This document shows positions 1-8,922 of a DNA stretch of 64,000 bases, piece after piece. The notes beneath the pieces are model-generated. The model was not told the DNA's origin, did not search any database, and saw nothing but the letters and a program-made list of their open reading frames with translations. The DNA is from Sporichthya polymorpha DSM 43042 (GTDB taxonomy: Bacteria > Actinomycetota > Actinomycetes > Sporichthyales > Sporichthyaceae), in the NCBI RefSeq assembly GCF_000384115.1, contig NZ_KB913029.1, forward strand, positions 654,907-718,906. The letters are read 5' to 3'. Every line of letters starts with the position of its first letter. Position 1 is the first letter of the stretch. The translations under genes were made by a program, and so were the position numbers.

Positions 1-1051
1 CGTCGGCGAGAGGATCCATTTCCGGCAGGGCGCCCTGCGCGTGCATCGCGGCGTACATCCGCAACCAGATGCTCAGGCCCCGGACCGCTGCGAGCACTTC
101 GTAGAAGGTGAAGTTCTCGATCTTGTCCCCGCCACGCGCGGCGTAGAGGTCGGCCAGCTCCGCGCCGACGCACATCCCGCTGAGATCCGGGTTCCCCTGC
201 CCATGGGTGGACCACCGGTGGAAGAACGACCACCACCCGAGATCCACACCGGCGCTGCCCACACTCGCCATCTCCCAGTCGATGACCCCGACACACGTGA
301 AGTCGCGCCAGATCATGTTCCCGATTCGCGCGTCACCCCAGCAGATGCAATCCCGACCGGCAGAGGGCCGTGCTGCGGTCATCCACTCGATCGCCCGCTC
401 GATGAGCGGATTCGATCGCGTACCGGCCTCGGCGCGGAACAGCGCCACCGCGTGATTGACGGTGCGCTCCACATGGTCGGCACCCGGGGCCCCGAAGCCC
501 AGGTCCGCGAGCCCGAGTTCCCGGGGGTCGAGGGCATGCAGGGCGACCAGGAAGTCCACGCCCGAGGTCCACATCGCCGCGCGTCGCGCCGGCGTCGCGT
601 CGTGGACGAATCCGGCCGCCGCGTACGTCGGCACGTCTGCCGGGATGAGACCGTCGACGAACTCCATCACCACGAAACGGGCGCCGAGCACCGCGGGCGA
701 CTGTTCGACTCCGAGCACACGCGGGACCGGGAGAGTTCCGAGATCGCCGAGCGCGCGCTGTACCCGGAGCAGTGTGGTGAAGTCGGACTGCGGGTTGGTC
801 TGGTTCTCCAGGACGTCCTTGCGCAGGACGACGGTGCGCTCCGCGGGACCTCCGGCTGAATCGAGGAGACAGTCGACGAGATGGGTCTCCCCCGAAAGCC
901 CGCTGGCGTCGGACGACCGGAGGCCGCGAACCTGGGCGTTCTCGAATCCCGGAACCGCGCTCCGCAGCCATCTCTCGATCTGCGGCGCGAGAGCCTCGTC
1001 CCGGCTGCGGGCGACCTTGGCCACCACGGTCGGCCCTGCCTCGGCACTCAT
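1..1051 (-). CDS. Aminoglycoside-phosphotransferase-like (APH) family kinase, C-terminus cut by the window edge
   Basis: About 350 residues are visible on the minus strand; the gene runs off base 1 without a stop. The ATG at 1051 follows a good ribosome site (AGAAGGAGC, 7 bases away). Near residues 238-245 it has WGDARIGN, the variant of the APH Brenner motif HGDxxxxN, followed by VIDWE, which supplies the metal-binding Asp. In actinobacteria this family (ACAD10/FadE36-like kinases) commonly sits among acyl-CoA catabolic genes, and it is likely to phosphorylate a hydroxylated metabolite rather than an antibiotic. It lies 51 bases after the alpha/beta hydrolase, probably in the same operon. 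Family assignment is firm; substrate unknown. Confidence 0.85.
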   Translation of the reverse strand, partial: MSAEAGPTVVAKVARSRDEALAPQIERWLRSAVPGFENAQVRGLRSSDASGLSGETHLVDCLLDSAGGPAERTVVLRKDVLENQTNPQSDFTTLLRVQRALGDLGTLPVPRVLGVEQSPAVLGARFVVMEFVDGLIPADVPTYAAAGFVHDATPARRAAMWTSGVDFLVALHALDPRELGLADLGFGAPGADHVERTVNHAVALFRAEAGTRSNPLIERAIEWMTAARPSAGRDCICWGDARIGNMIWRDFTCVGVIDWEMASVGSAGVDLGWWSFFHRWSTHGQGNPDLSGMCVGAELADLYAARGGDKIENFTFYEVLAAVRGLSIWLRMYAAMHAQGALPEMDPLAD

Positions 1052-1102
1052 CAGTGCTCCTTCTGTTGCTCCCCAGCACGTCGACGCCCGGTGGCCGTCA
1101 TC

Positions 1103-2101
1103 TCATCGTGCGATCGATTCTCCGGGCGCGGCATCACTGGTTCCGGATCGCGGACCCTGATGGCGAACCATCCGGGCTACGGCCGGACCCGGCGGCGCGG
1201 ACGTGTCGACGACCTCGATCGGCGGCACCAGGTCGAGGAGGCGGGCGTCCTTCGCGAGGCATGCGTCTTCGAGCTCCGCAGCCGTGCGGCCACGCGGGTG
1301 GACGCCCGACGCCGCAAGCGCGCCGCCGAGCTCCTGCTCGAGCAGCGCTGTCATCACCGCCAGGAGCCGGCGAGGCATCGACATCACCCAGGAGTGAAAT
1401 GCGCCGGGCAGCACGTACAGCGGCGCCCCCGACTGCCGCGCCTGGTCGACAGCCGACTCCAACGGCACGAGCAGGTCGCGCTCACCGTGCACGACGACGG
1501 CCGGAACGCCGGCCTCCCGCATCCGGCGCAGCAGCGGCACACTCGGAGCCGCCCGCATCGTGAGTCCGATCGGAGCGGTGACGCTGGACGGCCGCCGCAA
1601 CGCCTGCAGCACGGAGGCTCTCAGCACGGCCCGGTAAGCGGCGCGTTCCCCTCGGTCCAGCCCGGTCCGGAAGTGCACGGTGTCCCACATCGCCGCCCCG
1701 ATCTGGCGGGCGAGGTCGGGCGGATGGGTCAGACTGCGCGCGGCGCGCGCGTCGAGCGGGCCACCGGCGGCTGCATCGAGCAACACGGCGCACAGCGTGC
1801 GCTCGGGTCGCGCCGCCGAGAGCTCGATGACCTTGCGGCCACCCATCGAATGGCCCACCAGGACCGCGCGCTCGACCCCGAGTTCGTCGAGGATGCGACC
1901 GACCAATGCGGCGCGCATGCTGAAATCGGTCCCGGCCTCCCGCGGTCCGTCGGACCGGCCGTGTCCCGGCGCGTCGACGGCGACGACGAGAAAGCCCAGC
2001 TGTGGTAGCAGGCTCAGCGCGCGCCGGTACGGGACGTAACCGAGACCGGCCCCGTGCAAGAAGACCAGCGGGGTGCCGCGTCCGCCCACGGCCAGCCCCA
2101 C
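1103..2101 (-). CDS. Alpha/beta hydrolase
   Basis: Alpha/beta hydrolase fold with oxyanion segment FLHGAG, nucleophile elbow GHSMGG, acid region HGERDLLVP and a C-terminal His in PGAFHSWV. The GTG at 2101 is the first standard start, but the frame stays open upstream and encodes an in-frame stretch (LRDHQIRLVDGSRVGLAVG) that looks like the normal first beta strands. True translation may therefore begin at a CTG overlapping the TGA of the upstream gene (2180-2182). It could be a C-C bond or ester hydrolase of the catabolic pathway. A polar C-terminal tail of roughly 50 residues goes beyond the usual fold. Confidence 0.8.
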   Translation of the reverse strand: MGLAVGGRGTPLVFLHGAGLGYVPYRRALSLLPQLGFLVVAVDAPGHGRSDGPREAGTDFSMRAALVGRILDELGVERAVLVGHSMGGRKVIELSAARPERTLCAVLLDAAAGGPLDARAARSLTHPPDLARQIGAAMWDTVHFRTGLDRGERAAYRAVLRASVLQALRRPSSVTAPIGLTMRAAPSVPLLRRMREAGVPAVVVHGERDLLVPLESAVDQARQSGAPLYVLPGAFHSWVMSMPRRLLAVMTALLEQELGGALAASGVHPRGRTAAELEDACLAKDARLLDLVPPIEVVDTSAPPGPAVARMVRHQGPRSGTSDAAPGESIAR

Positions 2102-2178
2102 CCGTGAGCCGTCGACCAGACGAATCTGATGGTCCCTCAGTGCGATCGCAGCACCGGGAGGTACCAGCGCGTTCGTGG

Positions 2179-3645
2179 TCAGGGGACGACTTTCGTGTCG
2201 GCCCGGCCCAGAGCGAGAAGCTCGTCGAAGCTTTCCGCCATGCAGGCGAGCAGAAGATCTGGGTCGGTGACCGCGGCCCGGTCCACGCTGATGGCCAGGT
2301 AGGCCGTCCCGGCGTAGGTCATGAGCGTGACGTTCACCGCCGCCGACCCGATGGGCCCGAAGGCATAGAACCCCGCAAGGCGCGCGGACCCGAGATACAG
2401 CGGAACGGGCGGTCCCGGGACATTCGAGGTGATGACGTCGACCCCACCGACCATCTTCCGGTAAAGGGGAGTGAGCACCGACGGCGGCACGCGACTGGCG
2501 ACCCCCGCGATCGAGGCGAACGCCCGCAGTCCAGGCTCAGCCTGCGCCCGGGCGGACAGCTCGCGCATTCGGATCACCCGCTCCGCGGATGAGGCGATGT
2601 CCGCGGGCACGACGAAGGTCGCGGCCGAGAACGCGTTGCCCGCCACCGCAGCATCCCCCGCCTGACGCAGGTTCACCGGCATCAGCATGCGGAGGGCGTC
2701 GACCGGCTGGCCGTTCTTGTCGTGGTAGCGCGCCAGCCCGCCGATGACGCCCGCGACGAAGGCGTCGTTGAGCTTGCCACCGGCGGCCTTGGCGGCGAGG
2801 CGTAGGCCATCCGTCGGCAGCGCGTGGGTCAGATACTTCTTGGACAGGGACCGGCCGGTCATCAGCGGGCTGAGCGGATCGCCCACTGGCCGCATCGTTC
2901 GGGCAAGGGAAGCTGTCATGCGCGCTGCGGCCGGAACGGTGCTCCGCGGCCTGGCCGCGACCGCGGCGCCGAGCCGGCCGAGTCGGCCCGCACCCCCGGC
3001 GGCGGTGCGCAGCTCGTGCAGCGCGGCCCCGCCGACCAGCTCGGCGACACCGAGCCGCCGGGGCTCGGAGGGCTCCACCCGATCCCCGATCGGCACCCCC
3101 GGCTCAGGACTCAGCAGCGGCTCGATGATCATCTGCAGACCGCCGACGGCGTCGGTCACCGAGTGATGAATTTTCAACACGATGGCGCACCCGCCGCTCG
3201 CCAGGCCGGTGACGAGTTGAAGCACCCACAGCGGCCGGGCGTGGTCCAACACCTGGGCGCGGACCTGTTCGCCGATCCGGAGGACGTCCTCCAGACCGGC
3301 CTCACCGCCGACAGCGAGCACCGGAGTGTGGTGGTCGAGGTCGAAGCGCGGATCGTCCACGAACCTTGGCGGCGCGGTGCTCATCGCGGTCGTCCTCGCC
3401 ACCTGGCGAAGCCGCGGCACCCGGGCGACGCAACGACTGACCGCGGCCCGGAAGTCCTCAGGTGCGATGGGCCCCTCGAACACCAGCACAGCGACCGCGT
3501 CGGAGCGCAGCATCGGGTCACGCTCGACCGACCACAGCAGAGCGTCCATGTTGGCCATGTAGTCGTCGTAGCGCATGGCCGCCGGCTCCACGCCCCCTCC
3601 CGGGTGCCCGACGTGGTCCGAGGAGGGTGGATGCGCGGGGCTCAT
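2179..3645 (-). CDS. WS/DGAT-type wax ester/acyl-CoA acyltransferase
   Basis: A 488-residue member of the actinobacterial wax-ester synthase/diacylglycerol acyltransferase family, which transfers acyl groups from acyl-CoA to alcohols. The active-site motif reads HHSVTDA, so the canonical HHxxxDG is changed to HHxxxDA; the catalytic His and the Asp are kept. The C-terminal part (TSNVPGPPVPLYLGS) matches the conserved NVPGP region. Its ATG overlaps the TGA of the extradiol dioxygenase (ATGA), so the two are translationally coupled. It may esterify a hydroxylated intermediate or store acyl groups; the substrate cannot be read here. Confidence 0.85.
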   Translation of the reverse strand: MSPAHPPSSDHVGHPGGGVEPAAMRYDDYMANMDALLWSVERDPMLRSDAVAVLVFEGPIAPEDFRAAVSRCVARVPRLRQVARTTAMSTAPPRFVDDPRFDLDHHTPVLAVGGEAGLEDVLRIGEQVRAQVLDHARPLWVLQLVTGLASGGCAIVLKIHHSVTDAVGGLQMIIEPLLSPEPGVPIGDRVEPSEPRRLGVAELVGGAALHELRTAAGGAGRLGRLGAAVAARPRSTVPAAARMTASLARTMRPVGDPLSPLMTGRSLSKKYLTHALPTDGLRLAAKAAGGKLNDAFVAGVIGGLARYHDKNGQPVDALRMLMPVNLRQAGDAAVAGNAFSAATFVVPADIASSAERVIRMRELSARAQAEPGLRAFASIAGVASRVPPSVLTPLYRKMVGGVDVITSNVPGPPVPLYLGSARLAGFYAFGPIGSAAVNVTLMTYAGTAYLAISVDRAAVTDPDLLLACMAESFDELLALGRADTKVVP

Positions 3646-4613
3646 CCTTCCGACAGTGTGGCCGGTGCCCCTTGCGGTTCCTGCTCCTTGGCGGCGGCTG
3701 CGGCGGCAGTGACCGCCGCCGCAGCGGCAGGGTTCCCCATCGGCGCCGGGGGCTCGATCGGCGCCGGGGCCGGCAGTGGGGCCAACCAGATGTCGATGGT
3801 CTCGGGGGCGAGCGGCAGCGTGCGCGCGACGTGCGTCTCGTCGTCGACCTGGGGGTGGCCGACACAGAACTCGATCGCGAACTGACGCGCCTTGTCCTCG
3901 ACGTAAATGCCCATCGACCCGGACGGCGCGTGCCGGAGCAGGTCGTTCCGGAGGGTGACTTCGTTCTTCAGCGCGTTGCTACGGGCACGCATGACGTCGT
4001 CGATCGAGGCGACCTGCATGCAGAAGTGGTCGAACTTGGCCTTACCGTCGAAGGCCCGCACCAGCACGAGGCTGTGGTGGTAGCGGTCGCCGCAGCGCAG
4101 GAAGGTGACCAGGTTGCCGATGCGGTCGGACACCTTGAAGCCAAGCACCTCGATGTAGAACTTCAGCGTCTCCTCGTAGTTGTTCACCGCGAAGCCGCCG
4201 TGCACGAACTTCTCGATCTCGATGCCGGCACCCATCGGGGCGACGCCGCGCTCCATCATCGTGGTGAAGAGCTCGATCTCCATGCCGCCCGGGTCGACGA
4301 AGCGCAACCAGCGCGCGACCGCGTCAACCTGGAAGTTCCCGCCCTCTTCGTAAGTCATCCCCCGCTCGGCGAGTTGCTTCGCCACCGCGGTCAGGGTGTC
4401 CTCGTCGGCCACCTCGTAGGCCAGCCGGATCGCCCCGGCCTGCGAGCTCTCCTCCAGCCGGAGCCAGTGGTGCTCAACGCCGCCCGTCAGGAAGGCCGAA
4501 CTACCCTCACGCTTGGTCAGGTCGAGCCGGGCGATCCGACGGTAGAAATCGATGCCCTCGTCCATGTCCTGCACACCGGCGGTGACGTAGCCGAACCTCG
4601 TGACGACGCTCAT
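3642..4613 (-). CDS. Type I extradiol (catechol-cleaving) dioxygenase, VOC superfamily
   Basis: 323 residues with two VOC domains, as in BphC/HsaC-type ring-cleavage dioxygenases. Candidate Fe(II) ligands are His138 (FVHGG), His196 (KFDHFC) and Glu248 (FAIEFC), the expected 2-His-1-Glu set in the C-terminal domain. The start is fixed by AGGAGG seven bases before the ATG at 4613; the longer open frame upstream is not coding. It should cleave a catechol next to the hydroxyls and give a meta-cleavage product for the hydrolases in this window. The last ~43 residues are an unusual Ala/Pro/Glu-rich tail. The next gene starts inside its stop codon. Confidence 0.88.
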   Translation of the reverse strand: MSVVTRFGYVTAGVQDMDEGIDFYRRIARLDLTKREGSSAFLTGGVEHHWLRLEESSQAGAIRLAYEVADEDTLTAVAKQLAERGMTYEEGGNFQVDAVARWLRFVDPGGMEIELFTTMMERGVAPMGAGIEIEKFVHGGFAVNNYEETLKFYIEVLGFKVSDRIGNLVTFLRCGDRYHHSLVLVRAFDGKAKFDHFCMQVASIDDVMRARSNALKNEVTLRNDLLRHAPSGSMGIYVEDKARQFAIEFCVGHPQVDDETHVARTLPLAPETIDIWLAPLPAPAPIEPPAPMGNPAAAAAVTAAAAAAKEQEPQGAPATLSEG

Positions 4614-4725
4614 CGGTCGACCTCCTGGGAAAGCGTGGGCGGTGCTCCGATTCTGAACTCGGGAGTCGGCCTCGCGGTGCCGCCCGTTCCGCTGGGCGGG
4701 ATCGAGCGGCCCGGTGTGCGAGCCG

Positions 4726-5892
4726 TCACGCGGACACCACGGTGCAGGTGGAGAATTGGCTGGCGCCTCCCTGCCCGGTGGCGATCGCGATCCGGGCGCC
4801 GTCGACCTGACGCTCACCTGCGGTTCCGCGCACCTGTTCTGCGGCCTCGGCCAGGCGAACCAGGGCGGTGGCTCCCACCGGATTGGCGGTCTGGGGCCCG
4901 CCGGAGGGCTGCAGCACGGTGGGACTGCCCCAGGCACCGAAACCCGACGCGGCGAGGTCGGGACCTTCCGGGGCCTTGCACAGTCCCAACGGCATGTACG
5001 CCATGGTCTCCGCACTGTTGAACGGCGCGTGGATCTCGATCACCTGGGCGTCGTGGCCGGAGGAGATCCCGGCCTGTGCGTACGCACGCGCTGCCGCCTT
5101 CTGCAGGCTCAGCAGTTCCACCAGGTCGCCTTCAGCGCGCCCGATCCGGTCACCCATCTCGTACGTGTCCGAGACACTGCCGCGGCCACGCACCCATGCC
5201 ACCGGGCGGCCGGTGCGGCCGATCACCTCCCCCCGGGCGACCACGACAACACACACGCCCTCGGAGATCGGGCAGGCGTCGTACTTGCGGATCGGCCAGG
5301 TGAGCATCGGTGAGGACAGCACGTCGTCGCGGGTGATCGCCCGGCGCAGCTGCGCGTGGGGGTTGCGCATCGCGTGAGCGAAATTGCGCACCGAGATGTC
5401 GGCCCAGATCTCGGGCGTGTAGCCCCAGAGCTTCATCATCCGCGTCGCGCGCATGGCGCACATCGACAGCGTGGACAGCCCGGTGTCGCGCTCGTAGATG
5501 GGGTCGAAGATCGAGTTGAAGATCGCGGGTACGGTGGCGGCCTGTGCCATTCGCTCGACGGCCACGACGACCGCCACGTCCGCCAATCCCCCTTCGAGCA
5601 TCTCGATGGCGCTGTACGCAGCCCCGATCCCGGTGGCACCACCGGTGTTCACCCGGAACGACGCCCGTCCCACCGATCCCGCGGCCGGCAGAAAGCTCTT
5701 GTCCGGCGAACGCTCGCCCGCGAGGCCGTCGGGGGCGAAGCCTCCGACCACGAGGTCGACGTCCGCCATCGTGATCCCCGCATCGGCGAGCGCGACCGTC
5801 ACCGTGTCGAAGACGAGGTCCGGGGTGGCGGCGCTCCAGACCCGGCGGTAGGGCGTCTGCCCCACACCGATGATCGCGACGTCAGAAGACAT
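4726..5892 (-). CDS. Thiolase-like protein without catalytic Cys (SCP-x/Ltp2-type)
   Basis: 388 residues with thiolase fold (N-terminal AIIGVGQTPY; C-terminal PSGGPQTANPVGA). The nucleophile position reads VNTGGATG, with Gly85 where thiolases have Cys, and the GHP histidine is replaced by Asn (ANP). A true thiolase reaction is therefore unlikely. Cys-less relatives such as Ltp2 act with DUF35 proteins as retro-aldolases that release an aldehyde or acyl-CoA from a side chain; the DUF35 gene lies two genes upstream in the same operon. The ATG at 5892 overlaps the end of the SDR gene by 11 bases. The role is inferred from family and neighbours. Confidence 0.85.
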   Translation of the reverse strand: MSSDVAIIGVGQTPYRRVWSAATPDLVFDTVTVALADAGITMADVDLVVGGFAPDGLAGERSPDKSFLPAAGSVGRASFRVNTGGATGIGAAYSAIEMLEGGLADVAVVVAVERMAQAATVPAIFNSIFDPIYERDTGLSTLSMCAMRATRMMKLWGYTPEIWADISVRNFAHAMRNPHAQLRRAITRDDVLSSPMLTWPIRKYDACPISEGVCVVVVARGEVIGRTGRPVAWVRGRGSVSDTYEMGDRIGRAEGDLVELLSLQKAAARAYAQAGISSGHDAQVIEIHAPFNSAETMAYMPLGLCKAPEGPDLAASGFGAWGSPTVLQPSGGPQTANPVGATALVRLAEAAEQVRGTAGERQVDGARIAIATGQGGASQFSTCTVVSA

Positions 5893-6628
5893 ACAGACCC
5901 AACCCACCGTCCACCGTGATGTCCTGCCCGGTCACGTAGGAGGCGCCGTCCCCGGCGAGGAACGCCACTACCGACGCGACCTCGGCCGGCTCGGCGGGTC
6001 GGCGCATCGCGGCCCTCGCCTCGATCCGGGTCCGCAGGTCCGCCGGAAAGCGCTGGTACGCCGCCGTGTTGGTGAGGCCCGGTAGCACGCAGTTGGCGGT
6101 GATGCCGTACCGGGCGCCCTCCAGCGCGGTGGTACGGCTCAGCCCGGTCAGCGCGGCCTTGCTCGCCGCATAGGCACCGTGGCCGTAGTTGCCCAGGCTG
6201 GCCGCGATGGAGGAGATGTGCACCACCCGGCCCCAATGGGCCTGCTTCATCAAGGGGAAGACTGCGCGGGTGAGGTAGAAGGACGCAGCGGTGTGCACCG
6301 CGAACTCCTCGGCCCAGAGTTCGTCCGAGGTCTCGTCCACCCGCGCGGCCTGGTCGATCAGCCCGGCGTTGTTGACGAGGATCAACGGCGGCCCCAGGTC
6401 GGAGGCGATGGCCGCCACCGCGACCCCGACGGCCGCCGAATCGGTGATGTCGAGGACCCGGGGGTGAACGGACTTGCCGGCCCGGTCGACCAGGGTCTCG
6501 AGGCGCGCGCCGTCCAGGTCGAGCGCGGCCACGAGGAGCCCTTCGCCCACGAGGACCTCGGTGATGGCGGTGCCGAGTCCACCGGCCGCGCCGGTCACGA
6601 TCGCGACGGTGCCCTCGGGTCGGGTCAT
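5882..6628 (-). CDS. Short-chain dehydrogenase/reductase
   Basis: 248-residue classical SDR: cofactor loop TGAAGGLGTA near residue 12, NNAG, a Ser in HISSIAAS, and the YAASK active-site motif. C-terminal DITVDGGLG is typical of FabG-like enzymes. Its ATG overlaps the stop of the DUF35 gene (ATGA) and its own end overlaps the next thiolase-like gene, so it sits inside a tightly coupled four-gene operon. A likely job is oxidation of a hydroxyacyl-CoA or a ring alcohol before carbon-carbon cleavage. The substrate is not determinable from sequence. Confidence 0.88.
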   Translation of the reverse strand: MTRPEGTVAIVTGAAGGLGTAITEVLVGEGLLVAALDLDGARLETLVDRAGKSVHPRVLDITDSAAVGVAVAAIASDLGPPLILVNNAGLIDQAARVDETSDELWAEEFAVHTAASFYLTRAVFPLMKQAHWGRVVHISSIAASLGNYGHGAYAASKAALTGLSRTTALEGARYGITANCVLPGLTNTAAYQRFPADLRTRIEARAAMRRPAEPAEVASVVAFLAGDGASYVTGQDITVDGGLGLYVF

Positions 6629-7122
6629 GACCCGCCTCCGGGCAGGTCGGCCACGAAGTGGAAGTCGGTGATGCGCCCCTCGCACTCGGCCCGAAACTCG
6701 ACTCCCACCCTCATCCCGGCGAGCAGCCGGGCGGCAGCCGCGTCCAGATCGCCCAGGTCGATCCCGGTGACCGCGTTGAGCACCGCACTGTCGGAGCCCT
6801 CGAGCAGCACGAGGGCGACCACGACCGGCGGCTCCGGCAGGCCGGGGAAGGGCTCGGTCAGAATCGTGAACGTCTCGACGGTGCCGGTGGTCCCCACCTC
6901 CACCAGGTCGCGCTCGGTGGGGGCGTAGCAGGCGTCGCAGAACCCCCGCGCCGGCACGAGCACGCGGACGCACTGGGGGCACCGGGAGCCCATGATGCGC
7001 TTGTTCTTGAGTTCGTGGAAGAACGCGCTCGCCACCCGGCCCGCGAAGTAGGTGTACCCGAAGTTCCACTGGCCCGGGATGGTCACCAGTTCCACGTCCG
7101 GCTCGTCCGTCTGCTGACTCAT
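6625..7122 (-). CDS. DUF35 OB-fold/zinc-ribbon acyl-CoA-associated protein
   Basis: 165 residues. An N-terminal rubredoxin-like zinc ribbon uses Cys48, Cys51, Cys62 and Cys65 (CPQC and CDAC), followed by an OB-fold beta domain (residues ~75-165). DUF35 proteins bind acyl-CoA and pair with thiolase-like proteins; the ChsH2 C-terminal DUF35 with Ltp2 is the best-known example. Here it is flanked by two Cys-less thiolase homologues, with ATGA overlaps to the thiolase-like gene upstream and to the SDR downstream. This strongly suggests a hetero-oligomeric aldolase complex. Confidence 0.9.
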   Translation of the reverse strand: MSQQTDEPDVELVTIPGQWNFGYTYFAGRVASAFFHELKNKRIMGSRCPQCVRVLVPARGFCDACYAPTERDLVEVGTTGTVETFTILTEPFPGLPEPPVVVALVLLEGSDSAVLNAVTGIDLGDLDAAAARLLAGMRVGVEFRAECEGRITDFHFVADLPGGGS

Positions 7123-8186
7123 GACGGTGCGTCACTTCCCATCGGGTCGGGGTGGTTCTGCGTGCGTGAGAGCACCAGAGCGGCCTGGGTCTGAGCGGCC
7201 ACGACGGAGGACCCCGTGGCCAAGGCGTGCTGCGCATTCCCCTGACGCAGGGCTCGGTGCGCCTCGGCAACGCGCACCAGGCCCATGGCGGGCGCGCAGT
7301 AACCGGCGGCGCAGCCGCCGTCGGCGTTGACCTGGGGGGACCGCGCCAGCATTTCCATGCCGCCGGCCGGGGGCGCAGCGCCGACCGCCTCGAGGCCGAG
7401 TGCCTCATCGAAGCTCGTCAGGCCGTCGATCTCCAGGACACCGACGTCCGCGATCCCGATACCGGCCATCGCGAGCGCACGCCCGGCGGCGTGCGTCAGA
7501 GCCGGCATCCCGAGCAGGTCCCGGTCGCCGAGCTCGAAGCTTTCCGTACCGAGACCGACGCCGCCGATCCGCACCGGTGTCCGCGTCGCGGTGACGATGA
7601 CGGCACTGACCACGTCCGCCCACAGCGGGAGGTCTCCGGTCACGAGCGGAATGGGGGCGGCGGGTCGGCGGTCTCCCGGTGCGGACCCCTCCGCCCGGCG
7701 GCCGGCAACTTCGTCGCGCCACGCGGCGTATGCCGGGTACGCCCGAAGCGCGGCGGCGGCCCGGAACGCGGACACGGACAACTCGGTGAGGCCGAAGGGT
7801 CGCACCGTGAACGGGTCGAAGAGGGTCCGGGAGATGGCGTCCGGATCACCCTCGCTGGCTCGTCCCCAGCTGGCCACGATGCAGACCTCACTGTGCCCCC
7901 CGCGGATCCGGGCGACAGCGAGCGCCAGCGCGCTCGCGCCGTCCTCGCCGAGTCGCACCTCGTCCTTGAGGTACGCGCCGGCCGCCGGCGCGGTGACCAT
8001 GCTCGTGAGGCCGCGGCCGTCGACCAGGTCGTGCGCACCCAGCACAACTCCGTCCACGTCGGCCATCGTCAGACCCGCATCGACGAGAGCGAGGCTCACG
8101 CCGTCGAAGATGAGGTCCGTCAGGCTTCGCGAGGTGTCCGCCCAGGTGCGCGTGACCGCCGAACCCGCGATGTACACGTCTCTCAT
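7119..8186 (-). CDS. Thiolase-like protein without catalytic Cys, first gene of the operon
   Basis: 355 residues counted from the ATG at 8186; an upstream in-frame start is less likely because it would span the palindrome at 8201. Thiolase fold, but the nucleophile segment reads GEDGASA (Gly83 instead of Cys), and the usual GHPxGA segment reads GYCAPAMG, with Tyr in place of His. A Tyr at this place recalls the aldol-active thiolase-like enzymes. With the second thiolase-like gene it may form a heterodimer bridged by the DUF35 protein. The promoter region is shared with the divergent TetR gene. Confidence 0.82.
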   Translation of the reverse strand: MRDVYIAGSAVTRTWADTSRSLTDLIFDGVSLALVDAGLTMADVDGVVLGAHDLVDGRGLTSMVTAPAAGAYLKDEVRLGEDGASALALAVARIRGGHSEVCIVASWGRASEGDPDAISRTLFDPFTVRPFGLTELSVSAFRAAAALRAYPAYAAWRDEVAGRRAEGSAPGDRRPAAPIPLVTGDLPLWADVVSAVIVTATRTPVRIGGVGLGTESFELGDRDLLGMPALTHAAGRALAMAGIGIADVGVLEIDGLTSFDEALGLEAVGAAPPAGGMEMLARSPQVNADGGCAAGYCAPAMGLVRVAEAHRALRQGNAQHALATGSSVVAAQTQAALVLSRTQNHPDPMGSDAPS

Positions 8187-8200
8187 GGGGCCGCGCTTCC

Positions 8201-8214
8201 CAACAGGGATGTTG
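8201..8214. promoter_or_regulatory. Palindromic operator candidate, copy 1
   Basis: CAACAGGGATGTTG, with arms CAACA/TGTTG, followed by ACC. It lies 15 bases before the thiolase-like operon start and 41 bases before the divergent TetR ATG. Two near-identical copies occur at 12578 and 23294, also between divergent genes. It is probably the binding site of the neighbouring TetR regulator or of the IclR regulator at 22397. Confidence 0.7.
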
Positions 8215-8254
8215 ACCGGGAGACTGATGGACGCAGCGCGCACGAGGGAGGGCC

Positions 8255-8920
8255 ATGGCGAAGAAGCCGCCGATCGGCGAACGACGCGACCAGGCGCGGG
8301 CCGAACCGAGCCCGGCCTACCTGGAGCGGCGGGCGCAGCTCCTCAAGGCCGCCAGCGAGGTCTTCCGCAGAAAGGGCCTGCAGGCGACGAGCATCAACGA
8401 CATCGTCACCGAGTTCGGGGGCGACCGCGCCTCGGTCTACTACTACTTCCCGAGCAAGGAAGCGATCTTCCACGAGGTCGTGGAGGCGGTCATCACCGAG
8501 ATGGTCGAGGCGGCCGAGGCCCTCGCCGCCGCCGACCGGCCGGTGGCCGAGAGACTCCAGCTGTTCATCGAGGGTGCTTTCGACGCCTTCGAGCGGCACT
8601 ACCCGTACCAGTACATCTACATCCAGGAGGACCTCTCCCGGGTCCGCCGGTCGGAGTCGGCCTCGGCTCGCCGACTGCTGGTGCTCGGCGGGCGGTACGA
8701 GGCGGCGATCCTCGGGGTGGTCCGAGAGGGTGTCGCCTCCGGTGAGCTTCGTCGCGACATCGATCCGCACCTGTTCACGCTCGCCATTCTCGGTGCCTCC
8801 AACTGGTCGCACCGCTGGTTCCGGCCGGGGGGGCGCCTGCCCGGCATCGAGATCGGTCGCGAGTTCGCCGGCTATCTGCTCCGCGGAGCCGTCTCGCCGT
8901 CCCTGGAACACGTTCCTTAG
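8255..8920 (+). CDS. TetR-family transcriptional regulator
   Basis: 221 residues with an N-terminal helix-turn-helix (residues ~27-75; SINDIVTEFGGDRASVYYYF is a typical TetR recognition region) and an all-alpha ligand domain. It is divergent from the thiolase-like operon, with the palindrome at 8201 between them, so autoregulation plus repression of that operon is the simplest reading. The ligand may be an acyl-CoA intermediate, as in KstR2-type regulators. Its stop is two bases from the stop of the convergent acyl-CoA dehydrogenase gene. Confidence 0.9.
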   Translation: MAKKPPIGERRDQARAEPSPAYLERRAQLLKAASEVFRRKGLQATSINDIVTEFGGDRASVYYYFPSKEAIFHEVVEAVITEMVEAAEALAAADRPVAERLQLFIEGAFDAFERHYPYQYIYIQEDLSRVRRSESASARRLLVLGGRYEAAILGVVREGVASGELRRDIDPHLFTLAILGASNWSHRWFRPGGRLPGIEIGREFAGYLLRGAVSPSLEHVP

Positions 8921-8922
8921 GT

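Noticed and set aside
4726-8186. Ordinary acetyl-CoA acetyltransferases
   Set aside because: Both proteins lack the nucleophilic Cys, and the GHP His is replaced, so a normal thiolysis reaction is not supported.
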